From the NCBI GenBank assembly GCA_020852865.1, contig JADYZZ010000043.1, positions 26,761-90,760 on the forward strand: DNA of 64,000 bases, written 5' to 3'. Below, piece by piece: positions 1-11,504 of the stretch; positions within the stretch are counted from its first letter, which is position 1; each line of letters starts with the position of its first letter. The DNA comes from Rubrivivax sp. Its GTDB lineage: Bacteria > Pseudomonadota > Gammaproteobacteria > Burkholderiales > Burkholderiaceae_C. The translations under genes were made by a program, and so were the position numbers. The notes under the pieces were generated by a model. That model saw only the letters and a program-made list of their open reading frames with translations, had not been told where the DNA came from and did no database searches.

Positions 1-2
1 AG

Positions 3-155
3 TTCGCCGACCTGTTCGATCCCGGCCGCGGCCTGCCGGTGCTGGTGGTGACCTTCATCGCGCTGCTCGAGCTCGCGCGCGAGCACCTGATCGAGGTCAC
101 GCAGGCCGAGGCCTTCGCGCCGATCTACGTGCGGCTGGCCTACCGGCCGAGCTGA
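3..155 (+). CDS. scpA: ScpA C-terminal fragment (window edge)
   Basis: The window opens inside a gene; only the last 50 codons are present. They match the C-terminal part of segregation and condensation protein A, the kleisin that bridges SMC heads with ScpB for chromosome condensation in the cytoplasm. Visible hallmarks are the LALLELAR-type helix (here IALLELAREHLIEV) followed by TQAEAFAPIYV, the winged-helix end that contacts the SMC ATPase cap. The gene reads off the left edge, so its start and N-terminal half cannot be judged. A strong hairpin follows the stop codon directly. The call rests on a short match. Confidence 0.8.
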   Translation, partial: FADLFDPGRGLPVLVVTFIALLELAREHLIEVTQAEAFAPIYVRLAYRPS

Positions 156-162
156 AGCGGAA

Positions 163-191
163 GGTCCGGCCCTTCCGGGGCCGGACCGCTT
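163..191 (+). terminator. Hairpin after scpA, probable terminator
   Basis: A perfect 10-bp stem, GGTCCGGCCC / GGGCCGGACC, with a 5-nt loop lies 8 bases after the scpA stop. An outer AAGC/GCTT pairing extends it. The U-tract is poor (TTGT), so termination may be weak. Confidence 0.5.
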
Positions 192-268
192 GTACGCCGG
201 TGCTTTGCCGGGCCCGCCTGGCAGCGTCGGGTCGCGGCGGCGATCGATCTGCGGCCGAAGACCCAGTC

Positions 269-472
269 GTGCCGATGCCGCTGGTGGGCGGCTTGGGCAC
301 GATCTTCGGCCCGGTGGTCGGCGCTGCGGTGATCGTGACGATGGAGAACTACCTGGCCCAGCTCGGCTCCTGGGTCACCGTCGTGCAAGGCGCGGTCTTC
401 GTCGTGTGCGTGCTGACGTTCCGCCGCGGCAGCGTCGGCGAGCTCGGCGCCTGGGCGAAGAGATCGCTGTGA
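269..472 (+). pseudogene. Decayed LivM-type permease C-terminus
   Basis: About 67 codons encode the last membrane segments of a branched-chain amino acid ABC permease of the LivM family: a GGLGTIFGPVVGA turn, a MENYLAQLG stretch and a final FRRGSVGELG tail before the stop. The roughly 250 upstream residues of a full permease are missing, and the sequence before position 269 does not continue the homology. There is no credible start or ribosome binding site. It differs clearly from the intact livM at 25-26 kb, so it is not a recent copy of it. I read it as the relic of a lost transporter gene; the rest of the 156-557 gap holds only the terminator hairpin. Confidence 0.7.
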
Positions 473-557
473 CCCGCGCCGCGCGCCGGTCCGCTGCACC
501 CGGCCCGGCGCTCCTGGGCACACGCTCCCGGGCGTGATTCACCCCCGGCGCAGGGAC

Positions 558-1706
558 TCACGGCAGGCGCCGCCCGAACCCGGCCAGCAGCGCGCAGGCC
601 AGCACGACGACGCCGAGCGCGGCCGGCAGCGACCAGGCACGCGCCAGGCCGCCCACCAGCGGCGGCCCGATCATGAAGGCGGCGTAGCCGATCGACGATA
701 CCGCCGCGATTCCCGAGGCGCCCGGCACGCCGGGGATGCGCGCCGCCGCGGTGTAGAGGATCGGCACGGCCGGCGCCAGACCGATGCCCACGAGGGCGAA
801 GCCGGCAAAGGCCAGTGCGGGCTGCGCGGTCAGCAGCAGCAGGGCCATCGCGGCCGCGGCCAGCGCCGCACCGGCGGCCAGCAGCGCGCCCTCGCCCCAG
901 CGCGAGCGCGCGGCATCGACGCCCAGGCGCGCCGCCGCCATCGCACCGGCGAAGACGGCAAAACCCAGCGTCGCCGCCGCCGCCGGCTGCTGCAGCTCTT
1001 GCACGAGGTACAGCACGCTCCAGTCGTACATCGCGCCTTCGGCGACCATCGCGGCAAGCGTGAGCAGGCCCAGCAGCCAGACCACCCCGTGCGCCGCCGT
1101 GCGGCGCCAGCCCGCAGGCGCAGGTGCCGGCGCGGCGGGCTGGGCGGCGAGCCCCCCGAGCAGCCGCGGCGCGCAGCGCAGCGACGCCGCCGCGACCAGC
1201 AGCGCCAGCGCGGCCAGTTGCCCGGACGCGCCGACGCGCGCTGCGAACATCGCCGAAGCGAGCGCCGCGCCGGCCATGCCGCCGATGCTGAACAGCGCGT
1301 GGAGTCGGCCCATCAGCCGGCGCCCCAGGCGCAGCTCGAGCAGAGTGCCCTCGGCGTTGATGGCAACGTCGAACAGGCCCATCGAGGCGCCCAGCAGAAG
1401 CATCAGCAGCACCAGCGCCGGCAGTCCGGGCGCATGCAGCAGCAGCGCCAGGCTCACGGCCAGCCCGACCGCCGAGGTCTGCACGCAGCGCGCGACACCC
1501 AGGCGCGCAACCAGGCGGCCGGCGACGAAGAGCATGGCCAGCGAGCCCGCGGCCGCGGCGAGCAGCAGCGCGGCGAGCCCGGCCTCGTCCAGCGCGTAAT
1601 GCGTCTTGACCGACGGCACATGGGCGCCCCAGGCGCCTGCAGCCACCCCGAGCGCGGCGAACAGGGCGGCGACGGCGCCCAGGCTGCCGAGCGCAACGCC
1701 GTGCAC
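558..1706 (-). CDS. MFS transporter, YbjJ-like
   Basis: A 382-residue inner-membrane protein of the major facilitator superfamily, with about twelve hydrophobic segments split by a central polar loop near residue 200. The N-terminal GAWGAHVPSVK stretch and the NAEGTLLELRLGRRLMGRLHALFSIG loop resemble the YbjJ-like group, whose substrates are mostly unknown. The start is uncertain: a GTG is used here, and a TTG four codons upstream overlaps the polA stop codon. The gene follows polA on the same strand with almost no gap, so the two are probably co-transcribed. The substrate cannot be deduced. Confidence 0.8.
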   Translation of the reverse strand: MHGVALGSLGAVAALFAALGVAAGAWGAHVPSVKTHYALDEAGLAALLLAAAAGSLAMLFVAGRLVARLGVARCVQTSAVGLAVSLALLLHAPGLPALVLLMLLLGASMGLFDVAINAEGTLLELRLGRRLMGRLHALFSIGGMAGAALASAMFAARVGASGQLAALALLVAAASLRCAPRLLGGLAAQPAAPAPAPAGWRRTAAHGVVWLLGLLTLAAMVAEGAMYDWSVLYLVQELQQPAAAATLGFAVFAGAMAAARLGVDAARSRWGEGALLAAGAALAAAAMALLLLTAQPALAFAGFALVGIGLAPAVPILYTAAARIPGVPGASGIAAVSSIGYAAFMIGPPLVGGLARAWSLPAALGVVVLACALLAGFGRRLP

Positions 1707-1714
1707 GCCGCGCC

Positions 1715-4507
<2,793 letters not shown>

Positions 4508-4590
4508 GGAGCGGCATTCTCGCGCGGCGCCCGCCAGAGCCGCGGGGCGCATGCGGCGTGCACGCAGCGCTTGTGCGCAGACGCGCTGCG

Positions 4591-4596
4591 TAGAAT
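4591..4596 (+). promoter_or_regulatory. -10 box of the DUF2782-like gene
   Basis: TAGAAT ends only 6 nt before the ATG at 4603, which would put the transcript start at or next to the start codon (leaderless or nearly so). No good -35 box at 17-bp spacing is visible. Confidence 0.45.
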
Positions 4597-4602
4597 GCCC
4601 GC

Positions 4603-4971
4603 ATGCTGTCGCGCCGGCTCCTGCTCCTGCATGGCCTGGGTCCACTCGCCCTTGCCTGCAGCCTCGGCGCCTCTGCCGCACCCGATACGGCAACGGCAAC
4701 GGGCGCGCCGGCGTCGCCCACCTCGCCGGCGGCCCGGGCGGCCTCGGCGCCGCCGCGCGCCGCAGCCGCCGCCGACGGCCACCGCGTCATCGAAGACGAC
4801 CAGGTGCGCATCGACGAGCTGCGCGTTCGCGGCGAGGTCCGCAGCATCACCGTGCAGAGCAAGCTGCGCAGCGCCCCGCCCTACGGGGTGCTGGTGCGGC
4901 GCTCCGGCCGCGACCCCTCGCAGGACGACAGCGCCGCCGGGCACAGCGTGTGGTCGCTGCTGGACTTCTAG
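4603..4971 (+). CDS. DUF2782-like exported protein
   Basis: A 122-residue protein with an N-terminal signal peptide (MLSRRLLLLHGLGPLALACS, cleavage near ASA-AP), an Ala/Pro/Thr-rich spacer and a conserved C-terminal part. The pattern HRVIEDDQVRIDELRVRGE, then a YGVLVRR strand and a final WSLLDF, resembles DUF2782 proteins of betaproteobacteria, which sit next to polA and thrB as here. Its function is unknown; it is probably periplasmic. The stop codon TAG lies within the CTAG that flanks the following MITE-like element, so the last codons may have been affected by the insertion. Confidence 0.7.
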   Translation: MLSRRLLLLHGLGPLALACSLGASAAPDTATATGAPASPTSPAARAASAPPRAAAAADGHRVIEDDQVRIDELRVRGEVRSITVQSKLRSAPPYGVLVRRSGRDPSQDDSAAGHSVWSLLDF

Positions 4972-5130
4972 TACTCCGGCCCAGGGGTTTCGAAACATGA
5001 TGAAAGCGATGGATTCGGGTCGAGGGCAAGGCGCAAAGCGCAGCGATGCCGAGTGGTATCGCGAGCATTTGCAACGCCGCCATCGGCCCGAAGGCGCGCT
5101 TTCATGTTTCGAAATCTCTGGGTCGGAGTA
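4972..5130. mobile_element. Palindromic MITE-like element
   Basis: A 159-bp non-coding element with terminal inverted repeats of about 30 bp. The left end starts TACTCCGGCCCAGGGGTTTC and the right end, read inward, TACTCCGACCCAGAGATTTC; both continue into CGAAACATGA and an AAGCG tract. The two arms differ at only a few positions. CTAG stands directly outside both ends and may be a 4-bp target duplication, though a TA duplication (IS630/Tc1 style) is equally possible because the ends are palindromic. It encodes no transposase. It sits between the DUF2782-like gene and thrB. I did not notice a second copy in this window. Confidence 0.8.
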
Positions 5131-5138
5131 CTAGGCAC

Positions 5139-6101
5139 GTGGCCGTCTACACCGAGGTCGCCTTCGACTCGGCCGCCGCGCTGTGCGAGCGCCTGGGTCT
5201 GGGCCTGCTGACCGAGCTGCAAGGCATCCGCTCGGGCATCGAGAACACCAACTACTACGCCACCACGACGCGCGGCCAATGGGTGCTCACGCTGTTCGAG
5301 CGTCTGGCGCCTGCGCAGCTGCCCTACTTCCTGCACCTGATGCGGCACCTCGCCGGCCACGGCATCCCGGTGCCGGTGCCGCAGGCCGGGGCCGACGGCG
5401 CGCTGCTGCACGAGCTCGCGCGCAAGCCGGCCGCGGTCGTCACGCGGCTGCCGGGCAGCCACCGGCTCGCGCCCGGGCTCGCACATTGCCGTCAGCTGGG
5501 TCAGATGCTCGGCCGCATGCACCTGGCCGGCGCCGAGTTCGAGCGCGCGCAGCCGCATCTGCACGGCCTGGCCTGGTGGCAGGCCACGGCGCAGCGCGTG
5601 CTGCCGCATCTGCAGGCGGCGCAGGCCGCGCTGCTGCGCGACGAACTCGCGTTCCAGCAGCACAGCGCCGCGTCGCCCGCCGGCGCATCGCTGCCGCAGG
5701 GGCCGATCCACGGCGACCTGTTCCGCGACAACGCGATGTTCGACGACACCGCCGGCGAGGACCGCCTGTGCGGCCTGTTCGACTTCTACTTCGCCGGCAC
5801 CGACGCGTGGCTGTTCGACCTCGCCGTGTGCCTCAACGACTGGTGCAGCGACGCCGCCAGCGGGCGCCTCGACGAGGAGCGTGCCGCCGCCTTCGTTGCT
5901 GCCTACGAGCGCGCGCGTCCGCTCACGGGCGGCGAGCGCCGCCTGATGCCGGCGCTGCTGCGCGCGGCGGCGCTGCGCTTCTGGCTCTCGCGCCTGGCCG
6001 ACCGGCACCTGCCGCGGCCGGCCGCGCTGCTGCAGCCCAAGGATCCGGCGCACTTCGAGCACCTGCTCGAGCAGCGCATCGCCATGCCCTGGCATCCCTG
6101 A
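5139..6101 (+). CDS. thrB: Homoserine kinase, ThrB type II
   Basis: A 320-residue homoserine kinase of the phosphotransferase fold used by betaproteobacteria, making O-phosphohomoserine for threonine. Family marks are the start AVYTEVAFD, the loop GIENTNYYATTTRGQWVLTLFE, the catalytic loop GPIHGDLFRDNAMFD (HGD-x4-N) and the metal-binding GLFDFYFAG. The GTG start gives the usual N-terminus. The frame stays open upstream through the inserted element to an ATG at 5046, so a longer product is formally possible. The GGAG at 5125-5128, which would act as Shine-Dalgarno for the GTG, belongs to the end of that element. The BPSS1780-family gene follows after 15 nt. Confidence 0.93.
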   Translation: MAVYTEVAFDSAAALCERLGLGLLTELQGIRSGIENTNYYATTTRGQWVLTLFERLAPAQLPYFLHLMRHLAGHGIPVPVPQAGADGALLHELARKPAAVVTRLPGSHRLAPGLAHCRQLGQMLGRMHLAGAEFERAQPHLHGLAWWQATAQRVLPHLQAAQAALLRDELAFQQHSAASPAGASLPQGPIHGDLFRDNAMFDDTAGEDRLCGLFDFYFAGTDAWLFDLAVCLNDWCSDAASGRLDEERAAAFVAAYERARPLTGGERRLMPALLRAAALRFWLSRLADRHLPRPAALLQPKDPAHFEHLLEQRIAMPWHP

Positions 6102-6116
6102 GCCCAAGGAGCCGGC

Positions 6117-6953
6117 ATGCCGCTGCAACTCAAGTCCGTCGCGCCGCTGCGCGGGCCGCGCTGGGTGGGCGATGCGTTCCGGCTGTACGCGCGCCGGCCG
6201 TTCGCCTTCACGCTGATGTTCGCGGTCTTCTTCGCCTTCGCCGCGCTGGCCGCGGCGCTGCTGCCCTTCGTCGGCAGCCTGCTGCAGCTGGCGAGCCTGC
6301 CGCTGCTCACGCTCGGCTTCATGGTCGCGGCGCAGTCGGCGCTGCTCGGCGGTCCGGTGCAACCGGGCCAGTTCATCGAACCCTTGCGCACCGATGCGCC
6401 GCGCCGGCGCGCGCTGCTCACGCTGTGCGCGCTCTACGGCGTGGCCGCGTTCGCGATCCTGCTGCTCGCCTCCTGGGTGTCGGACGACGCCTTCGGCCGC
6501 CTGCAAGCGCTGATGGCGCGCGGCGACGCCACGCCCGAGCAGCTCGATGCGCTGCTCGCCGAGCCCGGCGCCGCCTGGGGCGCGCTGCTGCTGCTCGTGC
6601 TCGGCACGGCGCTGACGGTGCCCTTCTGGTACGCACCGGCGCTTGTGCACTGGGGCGCGCAGGGCGTGGGCCAGGCGCTCTTCTCGAGCACGCTCGCGCT
6701 GTGGCGCAGCAAGGGCGCCTTCCTGCTCTACGGGCTCGCCTGGACGGCCTTGACGCTGCTGGTGGGCGCCGGCAGCGCGCTGCTGTTCGGCCTGCTCGGC
6801 GCGCGCGGCCTGGCCACGCTGGTGGCGCTGCCGGCCGGACTGGTGTTCTCGACCGTGTTCTACCTGTCGCTGCTGTTCGGCTTCAACGACACCTTCGGCA
6901 ACGCCGGCGCCCCGACCGACGGCGCGGCGCCCGAAGGCGCAGCCCCGCTCTGA
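6117..6953 (+). CDS. BPSS1780-family membrane protein
   Basis: A 278-residue integral membrane protein with five or six hydrophobic segments. The N-terminal stretch RGPRWVGDAFRLYARRPFAF and the overall size fit the BPSS1780 family of Burkholderiales, normally found directly after thrB. Function is not known. Its SD sequence (AAGGAG) lies just after the thrB stop, so the pair is probably one operon. It converges on uvrD with one base between the stop codons and no visible terminator. Confidence 0.8.
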   Translation: MPLQLKSVAPLRGPRWVGDAFRLYARRPFAFTLMFAVFFAFAALAAALLPFVGSLLQLASLPLLTLGFMVAAQSALLGGPVQPGQFIEPLRTDAPRRRALLTLCALYGVAAFAILLLASWVSDDAFGRLQALMARGDATPEQLDALLAEPGAAWGALLLLVLGTALTVPFWYAPALVHWGAQGVGQALFSSTLALWRSKGAFLLYGLAWTALTLLVGAGSALLFGLLGARGLATLVALPAGLVFSTVFYLSLLFGFNDTFGNAGAPTDGAAPEGAAPL

Positions 6954-6954
6954 A

Positions 6955-9309
6955 CTACGCGACCGGCGTCAGCCTGGCCACCGCCAGCGCCAGCCACTTG
7001 CTGCCGTGGCGCGCGAAGCTGACCTGCGCGCGCGCATCGGCGCCGCGGCCTTCGAGCGTGGTGATCACGCCCTCGCCGAACTTGTTGTGGAAGACGGTCT
7101 GGCCGACGCGCAGGCCGCTGCCGCTGCCCTGAGCCGCGGGCGCTGCGGCCGCCGCAGCCGCCGCCTGCGGCACGCGCGGCGCCACGCGCCCGGCGCCGAC
7201 GATGCCCGAAAGCCCGCTGCCGCGCTGCCAGGCCTCCTGGTAGGTCTGCGCGTAACCCGAACGGAAACCCGCCTGGCGCGGCGTCAGCCACTTGAGCGCC
7301 TGCTCGGGAAGCTCGTCGAAGAAGCGGCTCCTGACGTTGTAGCGGGTCTGCCCGTGCAGCAGCCGCGTCTGGCTGAAGCTGAGGTACAGGCGCTGGCGTG
7401 CGCGCGTGATGGCCACGTACATCAGCCGGCGCTCCTCTTCCAGCCCGTCGGCGTCGGCCAGCGCGTTGTCGTGCGGGAACAGGCCTTCCTCGAGCCCGCC
7501 GATGAACACGGCGTCGAACTCGAGCCCCTTGGCCGCGTGCACCGTCATCAGCTGCACTGCGTCCTGGCCGGCCTGGGCCTGGTTGTCGCCCGCCTCGAGC
7601 GCGGCATGGGTGAGGAAGGCGGAAAGCGGGCTCATGATCTCGCCGGTGTCGGCATCGGGCGCCCGACCTTCCACGGCGGCGGGCGCCGACTCGTCCACCG
7701 GCAGCGCGATCGCGTCCTTGCCGAAGCCCTCCTGCGTGACGAAGCTCTCGGCGGCGTTGACCAGCTCCTCGAGGTTCTCGATGCGGTCGGCGCCCTCCTT
7801 GTCGTTGCGGTAGAAGGCGACCAGCCCCGAGTGCTCGAGCATGTGCTCGATGATCTCGCGCAGCGTCAGGCCGCGCGTGGCGGCGCGCAGCGCGTCGACG
7901 AGCTGCACGAAGCCGGCCAACCTGGCGCCGGCCGCGCCCGGCACGGCGCCGACGCTGCGCGCCAGGCTGCGGCCGCTCGCGCGCGCTGCGTCCTGCAACT
8001 GCTCGACGGTGCGCGCGCCGATGCCGCGCGCCGGGAAGTTGACGACGCGCAGGAAGCTCGTGTCGTCGTCGGCGTTCTCGACCAGGCGCAGGTAGGCCAG
8101 CGCGTGCTTGACCTCGGCGCGCTCGAAGAAGCGCAGGCCGCCGTAGACGCGGTACGGGATGCCGGCGTTGAACAGCGCGCTTTCGAGCACGCGGCTCTGC
8201 GCGTTGCTGCGGTACAGCAGCGCCGTCTCGCTGCGCGCCATGCCGCCGCGGTGCAACTGCTGGAGTTCCTCGAGCATCCACTGCGCCTCGGCGAAGTCGC
8301 TCGTCGCCTCGAACACGCGCACCGGTTCGCCGGCGCCGGCTTCGGTGCGCAGCTCCTTGCCCAGGCGGCGCCGGTTGTGCGCGATCAGCTCGTTGGCCGC
8401 GTCGAGGATGTGGCCGCCCGAGCGGTAGTTCTGCTCGAGCTTGACGACGCGTGCCACGCGGTACTCGCGCTCGAAGTCGGCCATGTTGCCCACGCGCGCG
8501 CCGCGAAAGGCGTAGATGCTCTGGTCGTCGTCGCCGACGGCGAACACGCTCTGCGCGGCCGCGCCCTCGGCCCCCGGCGGCGGCGCCAGCAGCTTGAGCC
8601 AGGCGTACTGCAGCTTGTTCGTGTCCTGGAATTCGTCGACCAGCACCTGCGTGAAGCGGCGCCGGTAATGCTCGCGCAGCGGATCGTTGTCGCGCAGCAG
8701 CTCCCAGCTGCGCAGCAGCAGCTCGGCGAAGTCGACCACGCCTTCGCGCTGGCACTGATCCTCGTAGGCCTGGTAGATCTCGACCAGCCGGCGCGTGTGC
8801 GCGTCGCGTGCGTCGACGTCGCGCGGCCGCTCGCCCTCCTCCTTGCGTGCGGCGATGAACCAGGCCGCCTGCTTGGGCGCGAAGCGCTCTTCGTCGAGGT
8901 TCATCGCCCTCACCACACGCTTGACGGCAGCCACCGAGTCCTGCGCGTCGAGGATCTGGAAGCCCTGCGGCAGCGCCGCGAGCTTCCAGTGCGCGCGCAG
9001 CAGCCGGTTGGCCAACCCGTGGAAGGTGCCGATCCACATGCCGCGCACGCTCACCGGCAGCATCGCCGCCAGGCGCGTGAGCATCTCCTTGGCCGCCTTG
9101 TTGGTGAAGGTGACCGCGAAGATCTGCGCCGGCGAGGCCAGGCCCTGCGACAGCAGCCAGGCGATGCGCGTGGTCAGCACCCGCGTCTTGCCCGAGCCGG
9201 CGCCGGCCAGGATCAGCGCCGGCTGCTGCGCCAGCGTGACCGCGGCGCGCTGCTCGGGGTTCAGGCCCCGCAGCAGGCCCGCTCCCGCGCCGGGGGATTC
9301 GACTTGCAT
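6955..9309 (-). CDS. uvrD: UvrD/Rep-family DNA helicase
   Basis: A 784-residue superfamily 1A 3'-5' helicase for nucleotide excision and mismatch repair. Motif I is AGAGSGKTR near residue 35, motif II VDEFQD, motif [15 protein letters not shown], motif IV QNYRS, motif [15 protein letters not shown] and motif [16 protein letters not shown]. The C-terminus carries the small domain typical of UvrD/PcrA ([18 protein letters not shown]), which argues for UvrD rather than Rep. The ATG used is the only good start before the conserved NPEQRAAV. It is transcribed away from guaC. Confidence 0.93.
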   Translation of the reverse strand: MQVESPGAGAGLLRGLNPEQRAAVTLAQQPALILAGAGSGKTRVLTTRIAWLLSQGLASPAQIFAVTFTNKAAKEMLTRLAAMLPVSVRGMWIGTFHGLANRLLRAHWKLAALPQGFQILDAQDSVAAVKRVVRAMNLDEERFAPKQAAWFIAARKEEGERPRDVDARDAHTRRLVEIYQAYEDQCQREGVVDFAELLLRSWELLRDNDPLREHYRRRFTQVLVDEFQDTNKLQYAWLKLLAPPPGAEGAAAQSVFAVGDDDQSIYAFRGARVGNMADFEREYRVARVVKLEQNYRSGGHILDAANELIAHNRRRLGKELRTEAGAGEPVRVFEATSDFAEAQWMLEELQQLHRGGMARSETALLYRSNAQSRVLESALFNAGIPYRVYGGLRFFERAEVKHALAYLRLVENADDDTSFLRVVNFPARGIGARTVEQLQDAARASGRSLARSVGAVPGAAGARLAGFVQLVDALRAATRGLTLREIIEHMLEHSGLVAFYRNDKEGADRIENLEELVNAAESFVTQEGFGKDAIALPVDESAPAAVEGRAPDADTGEIMSPLSAFLTHAALEAGDNQAQAGQDAVQLMTVHAAKGLEFDAVFIGGLEEGLFPHDNALADADGLEEERRLMYVAITRARQRLYLSFSQTRLLHGQTRYNVRSRFFDELPEQALKWLTPRQAGFRSGYAQTYQEAWQRGSGLSGIVGAGRVAPRVPQAAAAAAAAPAAQGSGSGLRVGQTVFHNKFGEGVITTLEGRGADARAQVSFARHGSKWLALAVARLTPVA

Positions 9310-9408
9310 CGCTCATTCTACGAAGCGGGCGCGGCAGCGACGCGCGACCGCGCGACGCGACGCGCCAGGCCAGGTGCGCGACCCGGCGGCGCGCCGCCGG
9401 CGAGCCTT

Positions 9409-9414
9409 TACAAT
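9409..9414 (+). promoter_or_regulatory. -10 box of guaC
   Basis: TACAAT in an otherwise GC-rich 169-bp intergenic region. A start 6-7 nt downstream would fall at about 9420, the first base of the hairpin described next. No clear -35 element is seen. Confidence 0.5.
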
Positions 9415-9419
9415 GACGC

Positions 9420-9455
9420 ACCGGGCGCCTCCTCGACACGCGAGGGGCGCCCGGT
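9420..9455 (+). promoter_or_regulatory. Strong leader hairpin of guaC
   Basis: A 10-bp stem (ACCGGGCGCC / GGCGCCCGGT), a one-base bulge, then a 5-bp stem (CCTCG / CGAGG) closing a 5-nt loop ACACG. It ends 23 nt before the guaC ATG and starts at the transcript start predicted from the -10 box. No U-tract follows, so it does not look like a terminator. It may protect the 5' end or control guaC translation. Confidence 0.6.
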
Positions 9456-9478
9456 TCGCGTTTGCAGCGGGGCTCGCC

Positions 9479-10456
9479 ATGGAAATCTTCGACTACGACA
9501 ACATCCTTCTGCTGCCCCGCAGGTGCCGAGTCGAGAGCCGCAGCGAGTGCGATCCCTCGGTCGAGTTCGGCGGCCGGCGCTTCGCGCTGCCGGTGGTGCC
9601 GAGCAACATGAAGACGGTGATCGACGATGCGATCGCCGAGACGCTGGCGCGCAGCGGGCATTTCTACGTGATGCACCGCTTCGACCTCGACAGCGTGGCC
9701 TTCGCGCGGCGCATGCGCGAGCGCGGTCTGTTCGTTTCGATCAGCTCGGGCGTCAAGCCGCACGACCACGAGGTGATCGACCGCCTGGCCGCCGAGGGCG
9801 TCGGAGCCGACTACGTGACGATCGACATCGCGCACGGCCACGCCGAGAGCGTGCGCCGCACGATCGACCACATCAAGCAGCGCCTGCCCGAAGCCTTCGT
9901 CATCGCCGGCAACGTGGCCACGCCCGAGGCCGTGATCGACCTCGAGAACTGGGGCGCCGACGCGACCAAGGTCGGCGTGGGCCCCGGCAAGGTCTGCATC
10001 ACCATCCTCAAGACCGGTTTCGGCACTGGGGGCTGGCAGCTCTCGGCGCTGAAGTGGTGTGCGCGCGTGGCCACCAAGCCGATCGTCGCCGACGGTGGCA
10101 TCCGCCACCATGGCGACATCGCCAAGAGCGTGCGCTTCGGCGCCGCGATGGTTATGATCGGCTCGCTGTTCGCCGGCCACGAGGAGAGCCCGGGCCAGAC
10201 CGTCGAGGTCGACGGCAAGCTGTACAAGGAGTACTACGGCTCGGCGAGCGACTTCAACAAGGGCGAGTACAAGCATGTCGAAGGCAAGCGCATCCTCGAG
10301 CCGATCAAGGGCCGCCTGGCCGAGACGCTGCGCGAGATGCGCGAGGATCTGCAGAGCAGCATCAGCTACGGCGGCGGCCGCCAGCTCGCCGACCTGAAGA
10401 AGGTCAACTACGTGATCCTGGGCGGCGAAAACGCGGGCGAGCACCTGTTCATGTAG
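9479..10456 (+). CDS. guaC: GMP reductase
   Basis: A 325-residue GMP reductase, the cytoplasmic enzyme that deaminates GMP to IMP with NADPH in purine salvage. The (beta/alpha)8 barrel of the IMPDH/GMPR family is recognised by [20 protein letters not shown] with the catalytic Cys173, the phosphate-binding [15 protein letters not shown] and [13 protein letters not shown]. No CBS domain is present, unlike IMP dehydrogenase, and length and motif fit the second GMPR class (GuaC2). It stands alone between divergent uvrD and the next gene, with a structured leader that may regulate it. Confidence 0.95.
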   Translation: MEIFDYDNILLLPRRCRVESRSECDPSVEFGGRRFALPVVPSNMKTVIDDAIAETLARSGHFYVMHRFDLDSVAFARRMRERGLFVSISSGVKPHDHEVIDRLAAEGVGADYVTIDIAHGHAESVRRTIDHIKQRLPEAFVIAGNVATPEAVIDLENWGADATKVGVGPGKVCITILKTGFGTGGWQLSALKWCARVATKPIVADGGIRHHGDIAKSVRFGAAMVMIGSLFAGHEESPGQTVEVDGKLYKEYYGSASDFNKGEYKHVEGKRILEPIKGRLAETLREMREDLQSSISYGGGRQLADLKKVNYVILGGENAGEHLFM

Positions 10457-10547
10457 CGCGCCGCGCATCGGCCGGCGCAAGCGGCCTGCCGGCGGCGCCC
10501 GGCCAGCGTATGCTGCGCCTGCGTTCCCCACGTCGTGCGAGGCAAGG

Positions 10548-11447
10548 ATGTACCTGCCGGCCAACTACGCCGTCGACTATGCCGACCTGTGGTCATGGCT
10601 GTCCGACGGCGGCGACTGGAGCTTCGTCGGCACGCCGGTGCTGAGCTACCTGCAAAGCGGCCAGGGCGCCATCAGTGCCGATGCCCGCAGCCTGCACCAG
10701 GCGCTGCTGCACCGGCTGGCCCAGCAGGGCAAGCCGTCCTTCGTCACGGCCAAGGCCTTCAACTTCAACGACTTCGACTACATCAACCTCAGCATCACGC
10801 GCACCTTCATCGGCAAGGCCTGCCCCTGGGAGATCCAGGAGACGATGCAGCTTGCGAGCCAGCTCGGACTGGTGAGCCCGCAAGGCGCGTACACGTTCTG
10901 CAAGACCAGGCTGGGCGTGGACTGCGGCGGTTTCGTCGCCAATTACTGGGGCATCGGCGTGCCGCACCTGAAGCGGCTCGATCCGCCCGGAGCCTGGGGC
11001 ATCTCGCCGCGCAGCTTCTGGTCCGATCGCCAGTTCTGGCCTGACGTGATGGCGCGCCGGCGCGCCTCGGCCGCTCAGGTGCAGGCGGGGGACGCCGCGG
11101 TGTTCTTCAGGGACATCGTCGACGACAACCCGGACCGCGCCAAGCAGCGCGACGGCCGGGGCAATTGGATCCCCGGCACCGGCTCCGAGGCCTTCCACAT
11201 CGGCGTCGTGCAGGAGGTCGGCAGCGCCGGAGGAGGCTTCACCAAGCTCGTACTTGCCGAGTCGAGCGGAGCGCGCTCGATCTTCGGCGGCAACGGCGTC
11301 AACGTGCACAGCGTCGTCGTGCGCAGGAGCGGCATGTCGATGGGCAAGTGGGTCTACGCCGAGCTCGGCAGCGGCGATCGCATCCACTTCGTCGCCCCGC
11401 CGGCCGGCTGGGGCCCGGAACTGCCGTACCGCTACGGCGACGCGTAA
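10548..11447 (+). CDS. Papain/NlpC-fold-like protein, unknown role
   Basis: A 299-residue protein without a signal peptide that I cannot assign to a named family. Two segments suggest a papain-like cysteine hydrolase of the NlpC/P60-CHAP type: GVDCGGFVANYWG with Cys126 at the start of a helix, and GDAAVFF followed by SEAFHIGVVQEV with His217 at the start of a strand. The 90-residue spacing is wide but possible with insertions. The N-terminal 100 residues carry many aromatic residues and match nothing I know. It lies between guaC and an S41 protease gene with no operon partner. A peptidase or amidase role is an inference from the Cys/His arrangement only. Confidence 0.55.
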   Translation: MYLPANYAVDYADLWSWLSDGGDWSFVGTPVLSYLQSGQGAISADARSLHQALLHRLAQQGKPSFVTAKAFNFNDFDYINLSITRTFIGKACPWEIQETMQLASQLGLVSPQGAYTFCKTRLGVDCGGFVANYWGIGVPHLKRLDPPGAWGISPRSFWSDRQFWPDVMARRRASAAQVQAGDAAVFFRDIVDDNPDRAKQRDGRGNWIPGTGSEAFHIGVVQEVGSAGGGFTKLVLAESSGARSIFGGNGVNVHSVVVRRSGMSMGKWVYAELGSGDRIHFVAPPAGWGPELPYRYGDA

Positions 11448-11504
11448 GCCGGCCATGCCGGCGCAGCGGCACGCCGCCCGCGCCACGCACGGCGCCCAGC
11501 CGGC

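Noticed and set aside
5046..5138. N-terminal extension of ThrB through the mobile element
   Set aside because: The frame is open, but the encoded residues come from the palindrome and are unlike any ThrB start; the GTG gives the normal length.
9420..9455. Hairpin before guaC as a terminator for uvrD
   Set aside because: uvrD is transcribed away from this region and no T-run follows the stem on either side.
6860..10644. Open frames over 1200 codons on both strands across uvrD and guaC
   Set aside because: They are shadows of the two real genes; the translations are Ala/Arg/Gly-rich with no recognisable domain.
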